NCBI GenBank assembly: GCA_963555705.1
Contig: OY743190.1
Location: forward strand, 36,128,929 to 36,192,928
Direction: 5' to 3'
Source of the DNA: Ligustrum vulgare
Lineage: Eukaryota; Streptophyta; Magnoliopsida; Lamiales; Oleaceae
Length of the DNA stretch: 64,000 bases
Shown here: positions 12,358 to 24,491 of the stretch, in pieces
How the letters are laid out: each line of letters starts with the position of its first letter
Numbering within the stretch: the first letter of the stretch is position 1
Notes under the pieces: model-generated
What the model was told of the DNA's origin: nothing
Seen by the model: the letters and a program-made list of their open reading frames with translations, nothing else
Database searches by the model: none
Position numbers and translations under genes: made by a program

Positions 12358-13640
12358 TGTTCCTACAAATGATAATTAGAAAATATTAGACTCAATAGAG
12401 TAGGTATGAAATGTAAAAACAATGAGAAACACACCCAAACTTATGAAAATGCATCAAAGGGAAAGAAGAAAATATGGGTGAGTAGTGCTTTTTGACCTCG
12501 GATATCACCTCGAAAAATTAAAATTTTTCCAGGACATCTTCGGGCATATGAAAGTACATGATCTCATCTACAACATAATAAAATTTCAAGTCAAACGGAG
12601 GTCATTTGAGTCAAGAACCAGGGGGACGAAAGTGTGCAGTGAGGCTGCAGCGAGGGTGCAGTGAGGCTGCAATGGTGCTACAATGGTGCAATGGAGGTGC
12701 AATGAAGGCAAATATGAAATCTAAGATTTTTATGCATTCCAATGGATCAAAACATGAATTTTTTGCATGAAATTAACCCTAAGCATGCAGTGAAGATGAT
12801 GGTTCAGGAGAAATTTGCAAATGGGGCACGAATCATCACATTGGCATTTTGTCGAGCACTTTGAGTGCATTGGTGAAATGTGGTGAAAATCATAACAATA
12901 TATGCATATATCACTCCCAAAATTTCCTAACATCAATGCCCATCAACAATTACACTATTTTCTCCCTAGTCCCATCCTCCATCAAGCAACAAAATCGATT
13001 TTTGGACATAGGTATAATTTTCGAACTTAGGGCAAAAATTGCAAAATTTTAGTGGAACTAACCTTGAATTCTTGAATTGAAGGTGTTGGAGATGTTTGAT
13101 TTCACCCAATGGAATGCAAGCAAGAAGATTTTGTCAAAAAAATTCGAAGGTTGGGCGCTGGGCGATTTTTTTGAGAGAGGCAGTGTCGGGTTTGTTTGTT
13201 GGAAATGAACCTGCTGTTCGGTTTTTAAAAAATTTCAGCACCCAAATTTCTACCGTGTGGCCGCACGGCTGTAATTCCATGCGGTCACACGCATGACCTG
13301 ATGAAAAAAAAAATCCAGTTTTGTTTTTGACTCGTGCTTGACTCCAACATATTTTATAATGCATGAACATGAATTATGAGAATAGATAACATGTTTTAGG
13401 TGGATGACTGTGTGAATGATTGGTAAGAACATTATGTGGCTAATAAACTACCTAACTTCCTATACATGTGAAATGTGGGAATATGAAGTGTCAAATAGAA
13501 ATGCAAAAGTATCAAAATGCAAAAATGAAGTCATTCACCCTAAAATAGCATAAAATAAAATAAAATAACAAGGGAAAACAAATGTAAATAAAAAGGAAGA
13601 AATATGGGTTGCCTCCCATAGAACGCTTCATTTATAGTCT
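12358..13640 (-). other. Long non-coding spacer between integrase and third ORF of Athila
   Basis: I see no coding signal here; the short ORFs in both strands lack domains. The segment has GC-rich near-palindromes at 13255-13300 (GTGTGGCCGCACGGC, ATGCGGTCACACGCAT) like those in this element's LTRs. A 'tgcagtgaggctgcag' mini-repeat lies at about 12635-12700. Athila-type elements commonly have such a spacer before the third ORF. Confidence 0.6.
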
Positions 13641-13661
13641 TAAGCTCGACTTTCTCGGGAT

Positions 13662-16600
13662 TTACTCCAATGAGGTAAGAGTAGTGGTGGTCTTCTCTTT
13701 AGAGAATTCACCACCCCAATAAGGCTTCAAGCGTTGTCCATTCACTTTAAATGTGCCATTCTCCTCATGAGTGATTTCAACTGCCCCGAATGGATAGACC
13801 TTGGTTACCGAGTAGGGACCCGACCACCTTGATCTCAGTTTCCCCGGAAACAATTTGAGGCGAGAATTATATAGTAGAACATGTTGACCAACCTCAAAGG
13901 CCTTTCTTTGAATATGCTTGTCGTGCCACTTTTTGGTGCGTTCCTTATACAATTTTGAGCTCTCATATGCTTCCAACCTGAATTCATCGATTTCATTTAG
14001 TTGCAACAACCGTTTCTCTCTTGCTGCTTGTAAATCAAAATTCAACTTCTTCACAGCCCAAAAAGCCTTGTGCTCTAGCTCAACAGGTAAGTGGCATGCC
14101 TTCCCAAATACGAGGCGATATGGGGACATTCCAATGGGTGTTTTTAAAGCTGTCCTGTAAGCCCACAATGCATTTTCGAGCTTCTTAGACCAGTCCTTCC
14201 TTGTTGAATTCACTGTGACCTCAAGGATCCTCTTAAGCTCCCTGTTGGAGACTTCCACCTGTCCTCTCATTTGGGGGTGGTATGGAGTGGCAACCCTGTG
14301 TTTTACTCCATATTTGACCAGTAGTTGTTCGAATTGCTTGTTACAAAAATGTTTACCTCCATCACTGATTATAGCTCGTGGAGTGTCATACCTTACAAAA
14401 ATGACTTTCTTTAGAAAATCCATCACCACGCGGACATCATTTGTAGGTAACGCAACAGCTTCAACCTATTTAGATATATAATCCACTGCTACAAGAATAT
14501 ACTGATTTGAGTAGGAAGGGATGAATGGACCCATGAAATCTATTCCCCAAACATCAAAAATTTCCACTTCTAGAACACTGTTTAGAGGCATTTCATTTCT
14601 CCTGGATATGTTCCCGGTCCTTTGACACCTATCACAATTTTTCACCAGTACGTAGGAGTCCTTGAATATGCTAGGCCAATAGAATCCTGACTGTAGAACT
14701 TTTGCAGCCGTTTTAGAAGCTCCAAAGTGACCACCATACGCAAAAGAATGGCATTGCTCCAATATTTTGACTGCTTCATCTTCTGGAACACCTCCTAATA
14801 ATTTGATCCGGGCACCTTTTATAAAGAATAGGATCTTCCCACAAATAATATTTCATGCCAGAAAAGAATTTCTTCTTCTGATGACTCGAGTATCCAGGTG
14901 GAATGATGGTTTTTTCCAGATAGTTCACGATGTCTGCATACCACGGAGCTTTCTCTACACCAAACAACTGCTCATCTGGGAATACTTCACTAATATCTGC
15001 CAACATTAGCTCCTTTTCTTGTTCAAGGCGAGATAGATGATAAGCTACTACATTCTCGCAACCCTTTTTATCCTTGATTTCCAAGTCAAATTCTTGCAAC
15101 AGCAGTATCCATCTGATCAACCTGGGTTTTGCATCCTTTTTACTCAACAGATATTTCAATGCAGAGTGATCTGTGTAAACTGTTACCTTCGACCCCACCA
15201 GATAAGAACGAAATTTATCAAATGCAAAGACAACAGCAAGTAGCTCCTTCTCAGTAGTGGTGTAATTAAGATGTGCATCATTGAGAGTCCGGCTAGCATA
15301 GTAGATCACGTGAAATATTTTTCCTCTTCGTTGCCCCAGACTGCTCCTACTGCATAATCACTTGCATCGCACATCAATTCAAATGGTAATTCCCAATCAG
15401 GTACGATGATCACTGGTGCAGATATCAGCCTCTCCTTCAAAGTATTGAAAGCTACCAAACATTCTTCAGAGAAAATAAATGGCACCTCTTTCACCAATAA
15501 GTTGCACAATGGTTTTGTGATTTTCGAGAAGTTTTTAATGAAGCGCCTGTAGAATCCTGCATGGCCAAGAAAACTTCGAACACCTTTTACTGACGTTGGA
15601 GGTGGTAGCTTCTCAATTACTTGAATTTTTGCTTTGTCTACCTCAATGCCCTTTTCTGAAATCCTGTACCCTAGAACAATTCCTTCTTTCACCATAAAGT
15701 GGCACTTCTCCCAGTTGAGCACCATATTCGTTTCTTCACATCTTTGTAGAACCAGTTTCAAGTGTTCCAAGCACTCGTCAAATGAAGATCCAAAAACTGA
15801 AAAGTCGTCCATGAACACTTCAATGAATTTTTCTACCATATCAGAGAAGATAGCCATCATGCATCGCTGAAACGTGGCTGGAGCATTACATAAACCAAAT
15901 GGCATCCGACGATAGGCAAAAGTACCATAGGGGCAGGTAAATTTGTCTTCTCCTGATCTTCTGGCGCGATTGCAATCTGATTATACCCTGAATATCCATC
16001 TAGAAAACAGTAATGTGAATGGCCTGCTAATCTTTCCAACATCTGATCAATAAACGGAAGGGGAAAGTGATCCTTCTTTGTTGCATTGTTGAGTTTGTGA
16101 TAGTCTATGCAAACTCTCCACCCAGTAACTCTTCTTGTGGGGATTAGCTCGTTCTTTTCATTTTGGACTACTGTAATTCCCCCTTTCTTTGGTACAACCT
16201 GAACTGGGCTTACCCAACCACTATCTGATATGGGATAAATGATTCCTACATCCAACAGTTTCATCACTTCTGCTCTAACCACCTCTTTCATATTTGGGTT
16301 CAACCTCCTTTGTCCATCCACTGTTGGTTTAAATTTGTCTTCCATTAGTATTTTGTGCATGCAAAGTGCCGGACTGATGCCTCTTATGTCAGCAATGGTC
16401 CACTCAATAGCCCTTTTGTGATCCCGCAGAACTCCAAGTAGTTTCTCTTCTTCAACCTCTGTAATAGAGCTCGCCACTATGACAGGTGAAGTAGACGACT
16501 CCCCCAAGTATGCATAGTGAAGGTGAAGTGGTAACTGCTTGATTTCTAACTTTGGAGGCTGCTGAATGGATGGAAGTGGCTTTGTAGAACTCATCCCTAA

Positions 16601-17642
16601 TTCCTCAAAACGTGTTATGTGTCTGTATGGAGGGTTAGCCAAAAATTCCTTGCATGCTTCAAGCTCTTCTTTTGACAGCGAATTTATGGAGCTTGAATTC
16701 ATGATGATTGCTTCCAAGGGGTCAGATGGATTATTCAAGCTAAATACTTCTCGTACTGCTTCCTGTACTGCCCCATCTACAGCATTGACTCGATAGTATG
16801 AACTTGACGGGGGTAGGATACTTCATTGCTTTATAGACATCGAATGTGATTTCCACATTGTCGAACTGCAATGTGAACTGTCCTTTTCCCACATCAATGA
16901 TCGCACCCCCAGTCCGCAAGAATGGTCTCCCCAGTATCAATGGCACATTCTTGTCTTCTTCCATATCCAACACAACAAAATCGGCTGGAAAAATAAATTT
17001 ATCCACCTTTACCAGAATGTCTTCAATTATTCCCCTTAGATAAGTGATTGATCAGTCTGCCAGCTGTAAAGTCACAATTGTTGGTTTTGGTTCCCCCAAA
17101 CCTAGTTTCCTGCAAACAGAGAATGGCATCAAGTTAATACTTGCTCCTAAATCACATAAAGGATTATCAAAATGACAATTTCCAATTTTACAAGGTATAG
17201 TAAAACTCCCTGAATCGTTTAATTTCGAAGGAAGTTTATTTTGCAGTCTAGCATTGCAGCCCTCTGAAAGAATCACTGTCTCATTTTCCTCCAGCTTTCT
17301 TTTGTGTGTTAGGATGTCCTTCATGAATTTTGCATAACTAGGCATTTGTGCAAGTGCATCTGCGAAGGGGATGTTGATATGGATCTTTTTGAAGATGTTT
17401 TGAAATTTCTCAAATTGTTTGTCCACCTTCTGATTTTTTAACCTCTGTGGAAAAGGAATTGGAGTCTCGTAAGGCTTAATTGGTGATTTCACCTTACTTG
17501 ACCCATCCTTTGTTTCAGACGTATTTTCCGACGCTCGATTCTGCTCTGCTTCCTGTTCTACCCCCTTATCATGGTTAGCAGCTGACTGTTTAACACCGAT
17601 CTCTGGTAGTTGAGTCCCACTTCTAGTAGTAATGGATTTCAC
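13662..17642 (-). pseudogene. pol: Athila pol: protease, RT, RNase H, integrase (multiply broken)
   Basis: Read right to left. Protease has DLGASINLMPFSVCRKLG near 17110-17160 and ILGRPF near 16940. RT has SGWVSPVQVVPKKGG near 16190, then the catalytic FMDDFSVFG near 15800. RNase H has [11 protein letters not shown] near 15350 and [11 protein letters not shown] near 15160. Integrase has the zinc-binding H..YGGHFG and CDRCQ segment near 14620-14740 and the D-D-E residues in GIDFMGPF (about 14530), ISDGGKHF (about 14350) and NRELKRIL (about 14235). It ends at TAG near 13662. Breaks: TGA at 17052-17054, frameshifts near 16795, 15935, 15325 and 14790, and TAG at 14466-14468 where the family has Trp. 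The element is therefore dead, although most catalytic residues remain readable. The order PR-RT-RH-IN marks Ty3/gypsy. Confidence 0.92.
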
Positions 17643-17684
17643 ATGCTCTCTAGGATTTATTTCTTTGTTACTAAGTAGAGTACC

Positions 17685-19016
17685 CTACTGTCTCCCTGAA
17701 ATAGCTATCGCCATCTGCCCCACCTGTGTTTCCAGGTTCTTTATAGCTGCACGTTGATTTTGAAGTGTAGTCTCTGTCCTTCTCATAAACTGATCATTTT
17801 TACCCATATATTGCTCGGTTTTCTCGATAAATTTTCCAAGTAGATCTTCAATTGAAGACTTCTTCTCCTCTTGCTGGTACATAGGTTGTTGTGGTCTGAC
17901 TGTATTTTGATTGTCCCTCCATCCGAAGTTAGGATGATTTTGCCACCTTGGATTGTATGTATTTGAATAGGGATTATTCTGTGGACGACCACCCCCTTGA
18001 ACAAAATCAACTTGCTTTAGTAGCTGAGCTAAGATAGGACAATCTGAAGTGTTATGGTCTGCACCACATTCTTCACAAAGTGTTCTGGCATTCTTCATTG
18101 GATTTCCAGCCATAGCTATGCTTTCCACCTTACTGACCAAAGAGTCTATTTTTGCAGATAAGGCTGTATAATTATCCACCTCATAAACTCCCGCAGGTCT
18201 CTTTTAGAGTACTCGATCTGAGGCCCACATTGCATTTGTGTTAGCAATTCTTTCAAACAACTCCAATGCCTCATCAATAGTCTTAGTAGAAAGTGACCCA
18301 TTAGATGATGAGTCTACTAGACTTTTGAATTGAGGAAGCAAACCTGCGTAGAAATACTGTACTTGCAGTCCCCTCGAAATCCCATGATGAGGACATTTCT
18401 TGAGCATTTTTTTAAATTTGTTCCATGCCTCATCAAATGACTCTGCATCTTGTTGTTAAAATACTGATATGTCGTGCTTGAGCTTTGCAATTTTAACTGA
18501 TGGGAAGAACTTTGTACAGAACTTCTGAGCCAGATCATTCCATGTTGTTATGCTAGTTGTAGGTCGAGAATCTAACCATTCCAAAGCTCTATCTCTTAGA
18601 GTATGTGGGAAAAGACGAAGTTTGATGGCATCATCTGATATCCCTTGAAACTTGAAGTGTTGGCAAAGCTCTAAGAACCTTGATACATGGGTGTGCGGAT
18701 TCTCGTCAGCTCTTCCATAAAATTGATGTCCATTTTGAAATAAATGAATAACATTTGTTTTTAACTGGAAGTTTGGCTGACCAAATGGAGGGTAGACAAT
18801 ACTTGACTGATTTTGAATTATTTACGGAGTCATAAAGTCCCCAACTAGCATGGTCCCTTCATCTTACACTTGCAATTCTTGATTTTCCAAGTTGTTTGCC
18901 ATATCATGCTGTTTTTGTTGTTTTTCTGGTAATTTTACCTCTCTTAGCTTGCGATGAAAAGTGCGTTCGATTTTCGGGTCAACTTCTAGAAGATCTCTGT
19001 GTCTCGAATTTCGCAT
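17685..19016 (-). pseudogene. gag: Athila gag, one frame with five stops
   Basis: The chosen start is ATG at 19016-19014, because the frame then reads the basic 'DPKIERTFHRKLREVK' N-terminus common to Athila Gag; an in-frame ATG also lies at 18902. The capsid part includes 'HLFQNGHQFYGRADENPHTH' and 'LRLFPHTLRDRALEWL' (about 18590-18760). Near 18050-18085 is one zinc knuckle, C-x2-C-x3-H-x4-C. The whole gag-to-protease stretch stays in one frame, interrupted only by stops (about 18866, 18825, 18459, 18206 and 17685-17687). Gag would form the cytoplasmic particle that packages the RNA. It abuts pol in the same frame, consistent with a single Gag-Pol ORF. Confidence 0.88.
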
Positions 19017-19137
19017 GCACAAATCTGCGAGAAACAAATGAAAGAAAATGTATGAACTGAAATAAAGAAGAAAATTTTAAATAAATCTTAAAGTTCGAAT
19101 TAGTGAAAATAACCTAGAAATAAATCTAGACTACAAT

Positions 19138-19154
19138 CCTCGGCAACGGCGATA
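19138..19154 (-). other. Primer-binding site, tRNA-Asp-like (degenerate)
   Basis: On the minus strand TATCGCCGTTGCCGAGG lies 6 bp inside the 5' LTR. It matches the complement of the plant tRNA-Asp 3' end (TGGCGCCGTTGCCGGGG) at 14 of 17 positions. Asp PBS use is typical of Athila elements. The mismatches fit an old copy. Confidence 0.8.
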
Positions 19155-19160
19155 AAAACT

Positions 19161-20056
19161 TGATCGATTAATTTTTACTCTTACCGCAAGTGTACGGTAT
19201 CGAACAAGTAATAAAATGGAATTGAGTCCGAATATCGTTCCCAGAAGGATTGAGTAGATCTATTTTCTTAGATTATTAACCTTAACCGAAACAAATGAAT
19301 GTAAAGTTGTTTAAAGAGGATCCTAAATGATTATACTAAAGTAACAAATAAATCTAAAATTATTGATCAAAGAAACAAGTAAATGGAAATTGCAAGATTT
19401 GTTTAACAAATGTATGTGAATGAAGTGCTAGGATTTAGAATCCATCTTAGTATTGATATTTCACACTATGATTCAAATAATCCATGACAAGGTATATTAT
19501 TGACGATCAATGTTCCTATAATGCCTAAAACTCTCTTTCGAACAAGAATTAAGCATTTTCCTAATTACGATTCACCTATATTTCTATGATGAATGCTAAT
19601 ATTTAGGAAAGCATTAAACAAACATGAACATGAAAAGATCACATAGGGCATAGTGGTATATTTCTATCCCTATCGAACCCTATGGCCATTGATTCAAGTC
19701 TAGAAAAATTCCACTCTTTCGATCATAGAAATTCACCACAAGCATCATATAATTCATGCATCAAAATTATAGATGAAACTAAATACGAATCAATTACTCA
19801 AAATACCAATTGCCATAAAATTAAATAAACCAAAGCATGAAATAAGTATCTAAGACTTCATCATAATCCCAGCACAATAGAAAATTAGCCTAGATACATT
19901 GTTAATAGAAAATCACAAATATAAAGGAACTCCATCACCTATAATATGAAAAATCCAAGAATTTGGTGATGAATCTTCCATAAAGTCGCTCTCCAAAACT
20001 TTGATATGCTGCTTTGTATCTTAGGTCAAGAGAGAATTCCAAATTCATGTGTCCTG

Positions 20057-20145
<89 letters not shown>

Positions 20146-20708
20146 CCCTTCTGACCTAGATGAAAAGTGATGAATTAAATCAGAATTTGCGTGAAAAGCC
20201 CACCAGTGTCCTAGTCGGGTCTACCGTGCGGTCGCATGGTAGAATTTCTTGCGGTCGCAGCCTCTAAAACCTGCCCTTTAGTCACCTTTTTTCCTGCTCG
20301 TGCGACCGCACGCCGTAGTCAACCGTGCGACCGCACGGTAGTAAATGAGACTGCAATTTTTTTCTTTTAATTTCTGCAACTTGGTCCTCATACTTTATTT
20401 CTCTTCAAGTCCCCATCTTCTAATTGAAACAATTTGATCCTTATACTTCCGAAAATCTTCGGTTTCATCTTTTATTCCATGATTTTCCTTCTTTATAGAT
20501 GTTCCACATCTAGCACTCTCGCTTTGCTCAATTTTGGTTCAATTTCCTTCCCTTTGCTCATTATTTTCTTTAATTGTTCCATTCTCTTAATTTCGAGATA
20601 AAACTGAAATATATACAAATGATAGATAAATTAGTAGCAATTATTCTCAAACGACTATATAAAATCATAATTTAAGCATGTAAATAAGTGCATAAATTGC
20701 ACTTATCA
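19161..20708 (-). repeat. 5' LTR of the Athila-type element
   Basis: This 1548-bp copy is longer than its partner, mainly because of an expanded (AT)n run at 20061-20142 against about 18 bp in the other LTR. It carries GC-rich palindromic motifs (GTGCGACCGCAC and relatives) at 20220-20340. Confidence 0.93.
20061..20142. repeat. (AT)n microsatellite inside the LTR
   Basis: A pure AT dinucleotide run of about 82 bp. The paired LTR has only about 18 bp at the same place, so this copy expanded after insertion. Confidence 0.97.
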
Positions 20709-21149
20709 AAACCCAATCAAAAAAGAAAGATAGAAGCAAGATTAATGGAATTTCATTGCTGCTGAGTGACGAGGTCACAATTGATTAATTTTACAAGTTC
20801 TACCTTCTTATAGAGAATCTAAAGAACGTCCAGGTGGAATTAAATTTGAGACACAAGCAAGAACACTGTATGCTATGCATGTGACTTGAATGTATAGAAT
20901 TCTTTACTTAATTTAAACTATCAAGTTATCAACAGTGAGCAAAAGGTCATAATGTGTCGTGGTTCAATAATATGCTGTAAATAAATACGTATGTAATCTA
21001 TTAAAATATACATATGTGTCCTACTAATTAATTAAGATATATGATGTGACCTGGAAATGAATACACATGTGACCTGATAATTAATTAACACATATCACTT
21101 ACTTAATGGGAAACTATATCAGTGAGTTACAAGTCAAGATCGTCCATGA

Positions 21150-21530
21150 ATGTGGCCTGATACAAATGTCATGAGGTAATGAAAATACTTGACCTTATTG
21201 CAAATATGTGACCACATTTTGAAACATGTGTAATGGATATCTACAATGTGCAGTGAATTTGTATGAATGTGACTTCATGTTGCTAATAAGTGAACCAGGA
21301 AATCATAACATGTAACCTGATATGTATATGTAATGTGACATGAAATGACATGAATGTCATATGATAATAAAAAAATTCTTGAACTCATTTCAAATGTGTG
21401 ACCACATTCTGAAACATGTGTAGTGGACACCTACAATGTGCAATAAATATGTTTGAATGTGACTTAATGTTGATAATAAGTGACTTGGGAAATGATAAAA
21501 TGTGACCTGATTTATATGTAATGTGACCTA
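21150..21530 (+). repeat. Direct tandem duplication, 190-bp period, 2 copies
   Basis: The stretch containing 'gtgaccacattttgaaacatgtg' logic (for example caaatatgtg at 21201) recurs 190 bp later (caaatgtgtg at 21391), with about 15-20% divergence. Copies run roughly 21150-21340 and 21340-21530. Confidence 0.75.
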
Positions 21531-21827
21531 AAATGAATGTTCACATTGAATTTTTAATCCAGGAAAAATAGACCAAAAATGAGTATTCAAAATCAACAAA
21601 CCTCCAGATAATGCAATGATAAACAAAATATATCATAAACTCATAAGACACTTTATATTTAAAATGAATATTCAGTGCACTATGTCAGCACAAGTACACA
21701 AATATGTTTGGAATTTAACTAAAAGCATTGGAATTATACAAATATCCAATGTCTAATTACATGTACAATCACTAGTCATCAATCAAAATGCTTTCTACAT
21801 TCTATATACCACATGGTGTCCTCTTCT

Positions 21828-21968
21828 TCAAACTGGCGATGCTTTTGGAGAGTTGTTGTTACGTTGAATGAGTGGTGTCCTATTCTTAAACTTGGATTTA
21901 AGATTTGTCAGGGCATTCTTCCTAGCATTTGATGTAATTTTCCCCCAAAACCATTCTCTCTCGGGGAT
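21828..21968 (-). CDS. Putative terminal exon, unknown protein
   Basis: On the minus strand an open frame of about 47 codons ends at TGA 21828-21830. The peptide is basic and polar (GKITSNARKNALTNLKSKFK, ending NNNSPKASPV). A splice-acceptor-like TTTTCATCAG lies just upstream (about 21980). However, the frame has a TGA one codon after that AG, so the true exon start is unclear. No family is recognised. It is placed here only because codon content and the acceptor suggest a C-terminal exon of the same unit as 22694-22930. Confidence 0.25.
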   Translation of the reverse strand: MPEREWFWGKITSNARKNALTNLKSKFKNRTPLIQRNNNSPKASPV

Positions 21969-22693
21969 AGAATATGGTCACACCTGATGAAAAGTAGCGT
22001 GAGTTAGACCATCATTGTAGAACACGGGTGTGATACACATGTGCATATAATATATGTCAGTGAGCATTCTTTATGAATCTATATCATGTCACATTCTTTA
22101 AAAGCAATGTCATACTCACAGCATAGTTTGTGCCATTGAAGTATGGCAAATTGACAAAACATTGATAAAACACAAATACATATCATGTGCATGTGATATA
22201 TGTCATGGAACATTCTTAATATAATTACCAAGCAATCAACATTCTTCGGATTACTAAGGGCATAAATTTCATGTACAACACAACTATTTCAACTTACTAC
22301 CCAACAACACCGTTAGGTTACATTCACAAGAATTCATCAGTTTATCTAACTTACCATCAACAGACCCAATTTCATAAGGTTTCATGTACGTGTTATCACG
22401 TCCCTGCCATCATCTAAAATAGGTCACACCAACCTAGACGAGGTCACGGCCACATGGACGAGGTCACATTCTCATGTGAAGTAATTTTTTTTTTTTTTTG
22501 AAACTCAATGCATTATCCCCAAAATGTAGTGACAGGCTTAAATTGAGTCACAATTGTATACCGTAAACTCACTGTAAATCGCTCAAATTGAGGTCACATA
22601 TATGTTTAGTGGGTCACAATTGTGTAATTTTGTGAATGCCCAATATGTAAACATGAGTTTCAAACCATTCAATCACAGTAATTGATCACATAC

Positions 22694-22930
22694 CGGATTC
22701 GAATCGGTCGATTGTCGAGGTGTAGAAATTGATGGAATATCCGGCTGGGTTCTTTCTTGGTCTATAGCTCTCTTCCTCTTATGACTACTGAAACCCTTCT
22801 CCTCCACTTTTAGACGATGTATCTTGATATCCAAGTGTGGACGGCATGCTATAGGTTGCACTGTGTATGTGACTTCAGCGTTGCTTCGAAGATTAGAAGG
22901 CAGCGGCGTGTAAGAGGTTGAAGGATATAT
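22694..22930 (-). CDS. Putative exon, unknown protein, ends at a splice donor
   Basis: The minus-strand frame is open from at least 22930 down through 22694, about 78 codons. It then meets CCG|GTATGTG, a good plant donor. If not spliced it would stop at 22673. The peptide includes AEVTYTVQPIACRPHLDIKI followed by a Lys/Arg/Glu-rich stretch with KRKRAIDQER, which resembles a nuclear localisation signal. I cannot name a domain. It could be a host regulatory gene or a DNA transposon accessory ORF, and no upstream exon or promoter was identified. Confidence 0.3.
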
Positions 22931-22950
22931 TGAATATTGATTTCAATTAT

Positions 22951-23520
22951 AATTCATTCGTTGCTAGATAATTAGGAAGAAAGAGATTGAGTTACTTATT
23001 TAAGATATATTTCCTTCCGTAGATGACGTTAATTTCACGAGTTTTTTCATATATTTTAATTTATTAAAATCCTATTTAAAACCTAATATTTGATTTTTTT
23101 TTTTTTTTTTGGATTATACTTACTTTTGAATTTGAATCTTATATAACAGGGTAGACTGTAATTTTCACTTTTTTAAACTACTTTTTAACCACACATATTT
23201 TTTCTCTCCAATTTTTAACCACACATTTTACCTAGAAAACATAATTAATCAATTATAATTGGTTTAACGGGCTGCCGAACACTTACAAACAACAAATTTC
23301 TCAAAGTTATTTTTCAATCACATATTTTATGTGACTCACGATCAAATTTTTCATTTTATTTTCAAATTTCAATGTCAACACGTGGCTCAAAAAACATATT
23401 GATTAAAGAGAAAATTGCACTGTGAACCCAAATTTGAAACCATAATTGAAATATACTGTTTGAGCCAAAAAAAAAATGAAAAATACGGTAACTTCTCTGC
23501 CTTCTCCCCCAATTTTCTGT
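22951..23520. repeat. AT-rich DNA with dispersed MITE-like family member
   Basis: No gene is present. At 23160-23400 the words 'ctttttaaccacacat', 'ctctccaatttttaac' and 'aatcaattataattggttt' match segments near 27650-27900, 42180-42295 and 44270-44350. Together they define a short AT-rich dispersed repeat. No clean ends or target duplication were found here. Confidence 0.45.
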
Positions 23521-23529
23521 GTGCACAAT

Positions 23530-23830
23530 TCCCGCTTGTACTACCTTCCTCTTCTTCCCGCTGGAGTTGTCTTCTTCTTCTTCCTGCTAGTGCTGTCTTC
23601 TTCCCGCTGGTACTGCCTTCCTCCTCTTTCTGATGGTGTTGTCTTCTTCTTCTTCCCGCTGGTACTACCTTCTTCTTCTTCACGATGGCCCTGTCTTCTT
23701 CTTCTTCTTCTTCTTCTTCTTCCTACGGCGCTATCTTTTTCCTGTTGGCACTAGTCTTCTGACTCTTCTTCTAGATGGCACTGATCTTCTTCCAGCTGGC
23801 ACTGGTCTTCTTCCTGATGGCGTTGGTCAC
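23530..23830. repeat. CTT-rich minisatellite
   Basis: Degenerate units of about 27-30 bp built on CTTCTTCTTCCCGCTGGTACT are repeated about ten times. They include a pure (CTT)n stretch near 23697-23722. Long ORFs on both strands (Arg/Lys/Glu-rich on minus, Leu/Ser/Phe-rich on plus) are products of this repeat. Confidence 0.8.
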
Positions 23831-23999
23831 CGCTGAAATGGCACACGACGTGGTGGCAATAGTGCTTCGAAGGAGGTCGGCCTGCTTGAACTTTGTTGAC
23901 TCAGCTTGGAAGCTACCGGTTCTAGCCTCCACTGATGCTAAGGACATTCAGAATAGTGTACATGATGTGTTTGATTTTATGCCTAGACAAAGTATCGCA

Positions 24000-24260
24000 A
24001 CAATTTTCTAAAGTATCAATGTGTGATACCAAAATTTCGCCAATATCTTAAGGATTTGAAAAAGTTTCAGGTTTTGATACCAAAAATTTGAAAGTATCAC
24101 AAGTATCATATTGTGAAACTATACTTTTAAAGTATCAAAAAATGATACTTTAGAAAAACAGTATTTCTCAACCAAAAAAAAAAAAAACTGAAGTATTTTT
24201 CAATGATTACTGAAAATAATGTAATTTTCAATTATGATACCAAAAGTTGAGTATTTTTAC
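24000..24260. repeat. Cluster of GTATCA / TGATAC motifs
   Basis: About ten copies of GTATCA or its complement occur in 260 bp. They include a hairpin AAAGTATCA-(A4)-TGATACTTT at about 24137-24158. No gene is visible. Confidence 0.5.
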
Positions 24261-24411
24261 AAATGCCCCTTGATTAAATATTCTTATTTTTCTTTTCGTA
24301 AGTCAATAACGTAAACGACGTCACTTAACTAGAATTTCAAAATCGCTTTACTTTAAAATAAAGCAACGATAAAACATTTAGTATAAGATCTTGACCTTAA
24401 AATTTTTTAGT

Positions 24412-24415
<4 letters not shown>

Positions 24416-24488
<73 letters not shown>
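24416..24488. repeat. (AAC)n(AAT)n microsatellite
   Basis: About 12 AAC units run directly into about 11 AAT units. Apparent ORFs of poly-Cys, poly-Tyr or poly-Leu here are artefacts. Confidence 0.97.

Positions 24489-24490
<2 letters not shown>

Positions 24491-24491
<1 letters not shown>

Larger units (their letters stand above)
4717..20708 (-). mobile_element. Athila-type Ty3/gypsy LTR retrotransposon, decayed, with nested LTR
   Basis: This is a 16-kb element in reverse orientation. It is bounded by two near-identical LTRs (4717-6191 and 19161-20708) that start TGATAAGTGCA and end TCGATCA in element sense. The order on the minus strand is 5' LTR, tRNA-Asp-like PBS, gag, protease, RT, RNase H, integrase, a long spacer, a third ORF typical of Athila elements, a 3' region, a G-rich PPT and the 3' LTR. 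The flanking pentamers are GAACC (4712-4716) and AAACC (20709-20713), a target duplication with one mismatch. Coding regions carry many stops and at least four frameshifts. A separate 3.36-kb solo LTR (7303-10661) is nested in the 3' region, so the original element was about 12.6 kb. Confidence 0.93.
20709..22950 (-). other. Unidentified split-gene-like sequence, minus strand
   Basis: Two exon-like open segments lie on the minus strand with plausible splice sites between them, separated by AT-rich DNA full of the words GTGACC and AGGTCAC. I recognise no domain in either. The block could be a broken host gene or a coding DNA transposon. The Athila insertion abuts its left end. A 190-bp duplicated segment occurs at 21150-21530. 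Confidence 0.35.

Noticed and set aside
23387..23754. Several overlapping ORFs on both strands
   Set aside because: They are translations of a CTT-rich minisatellite.
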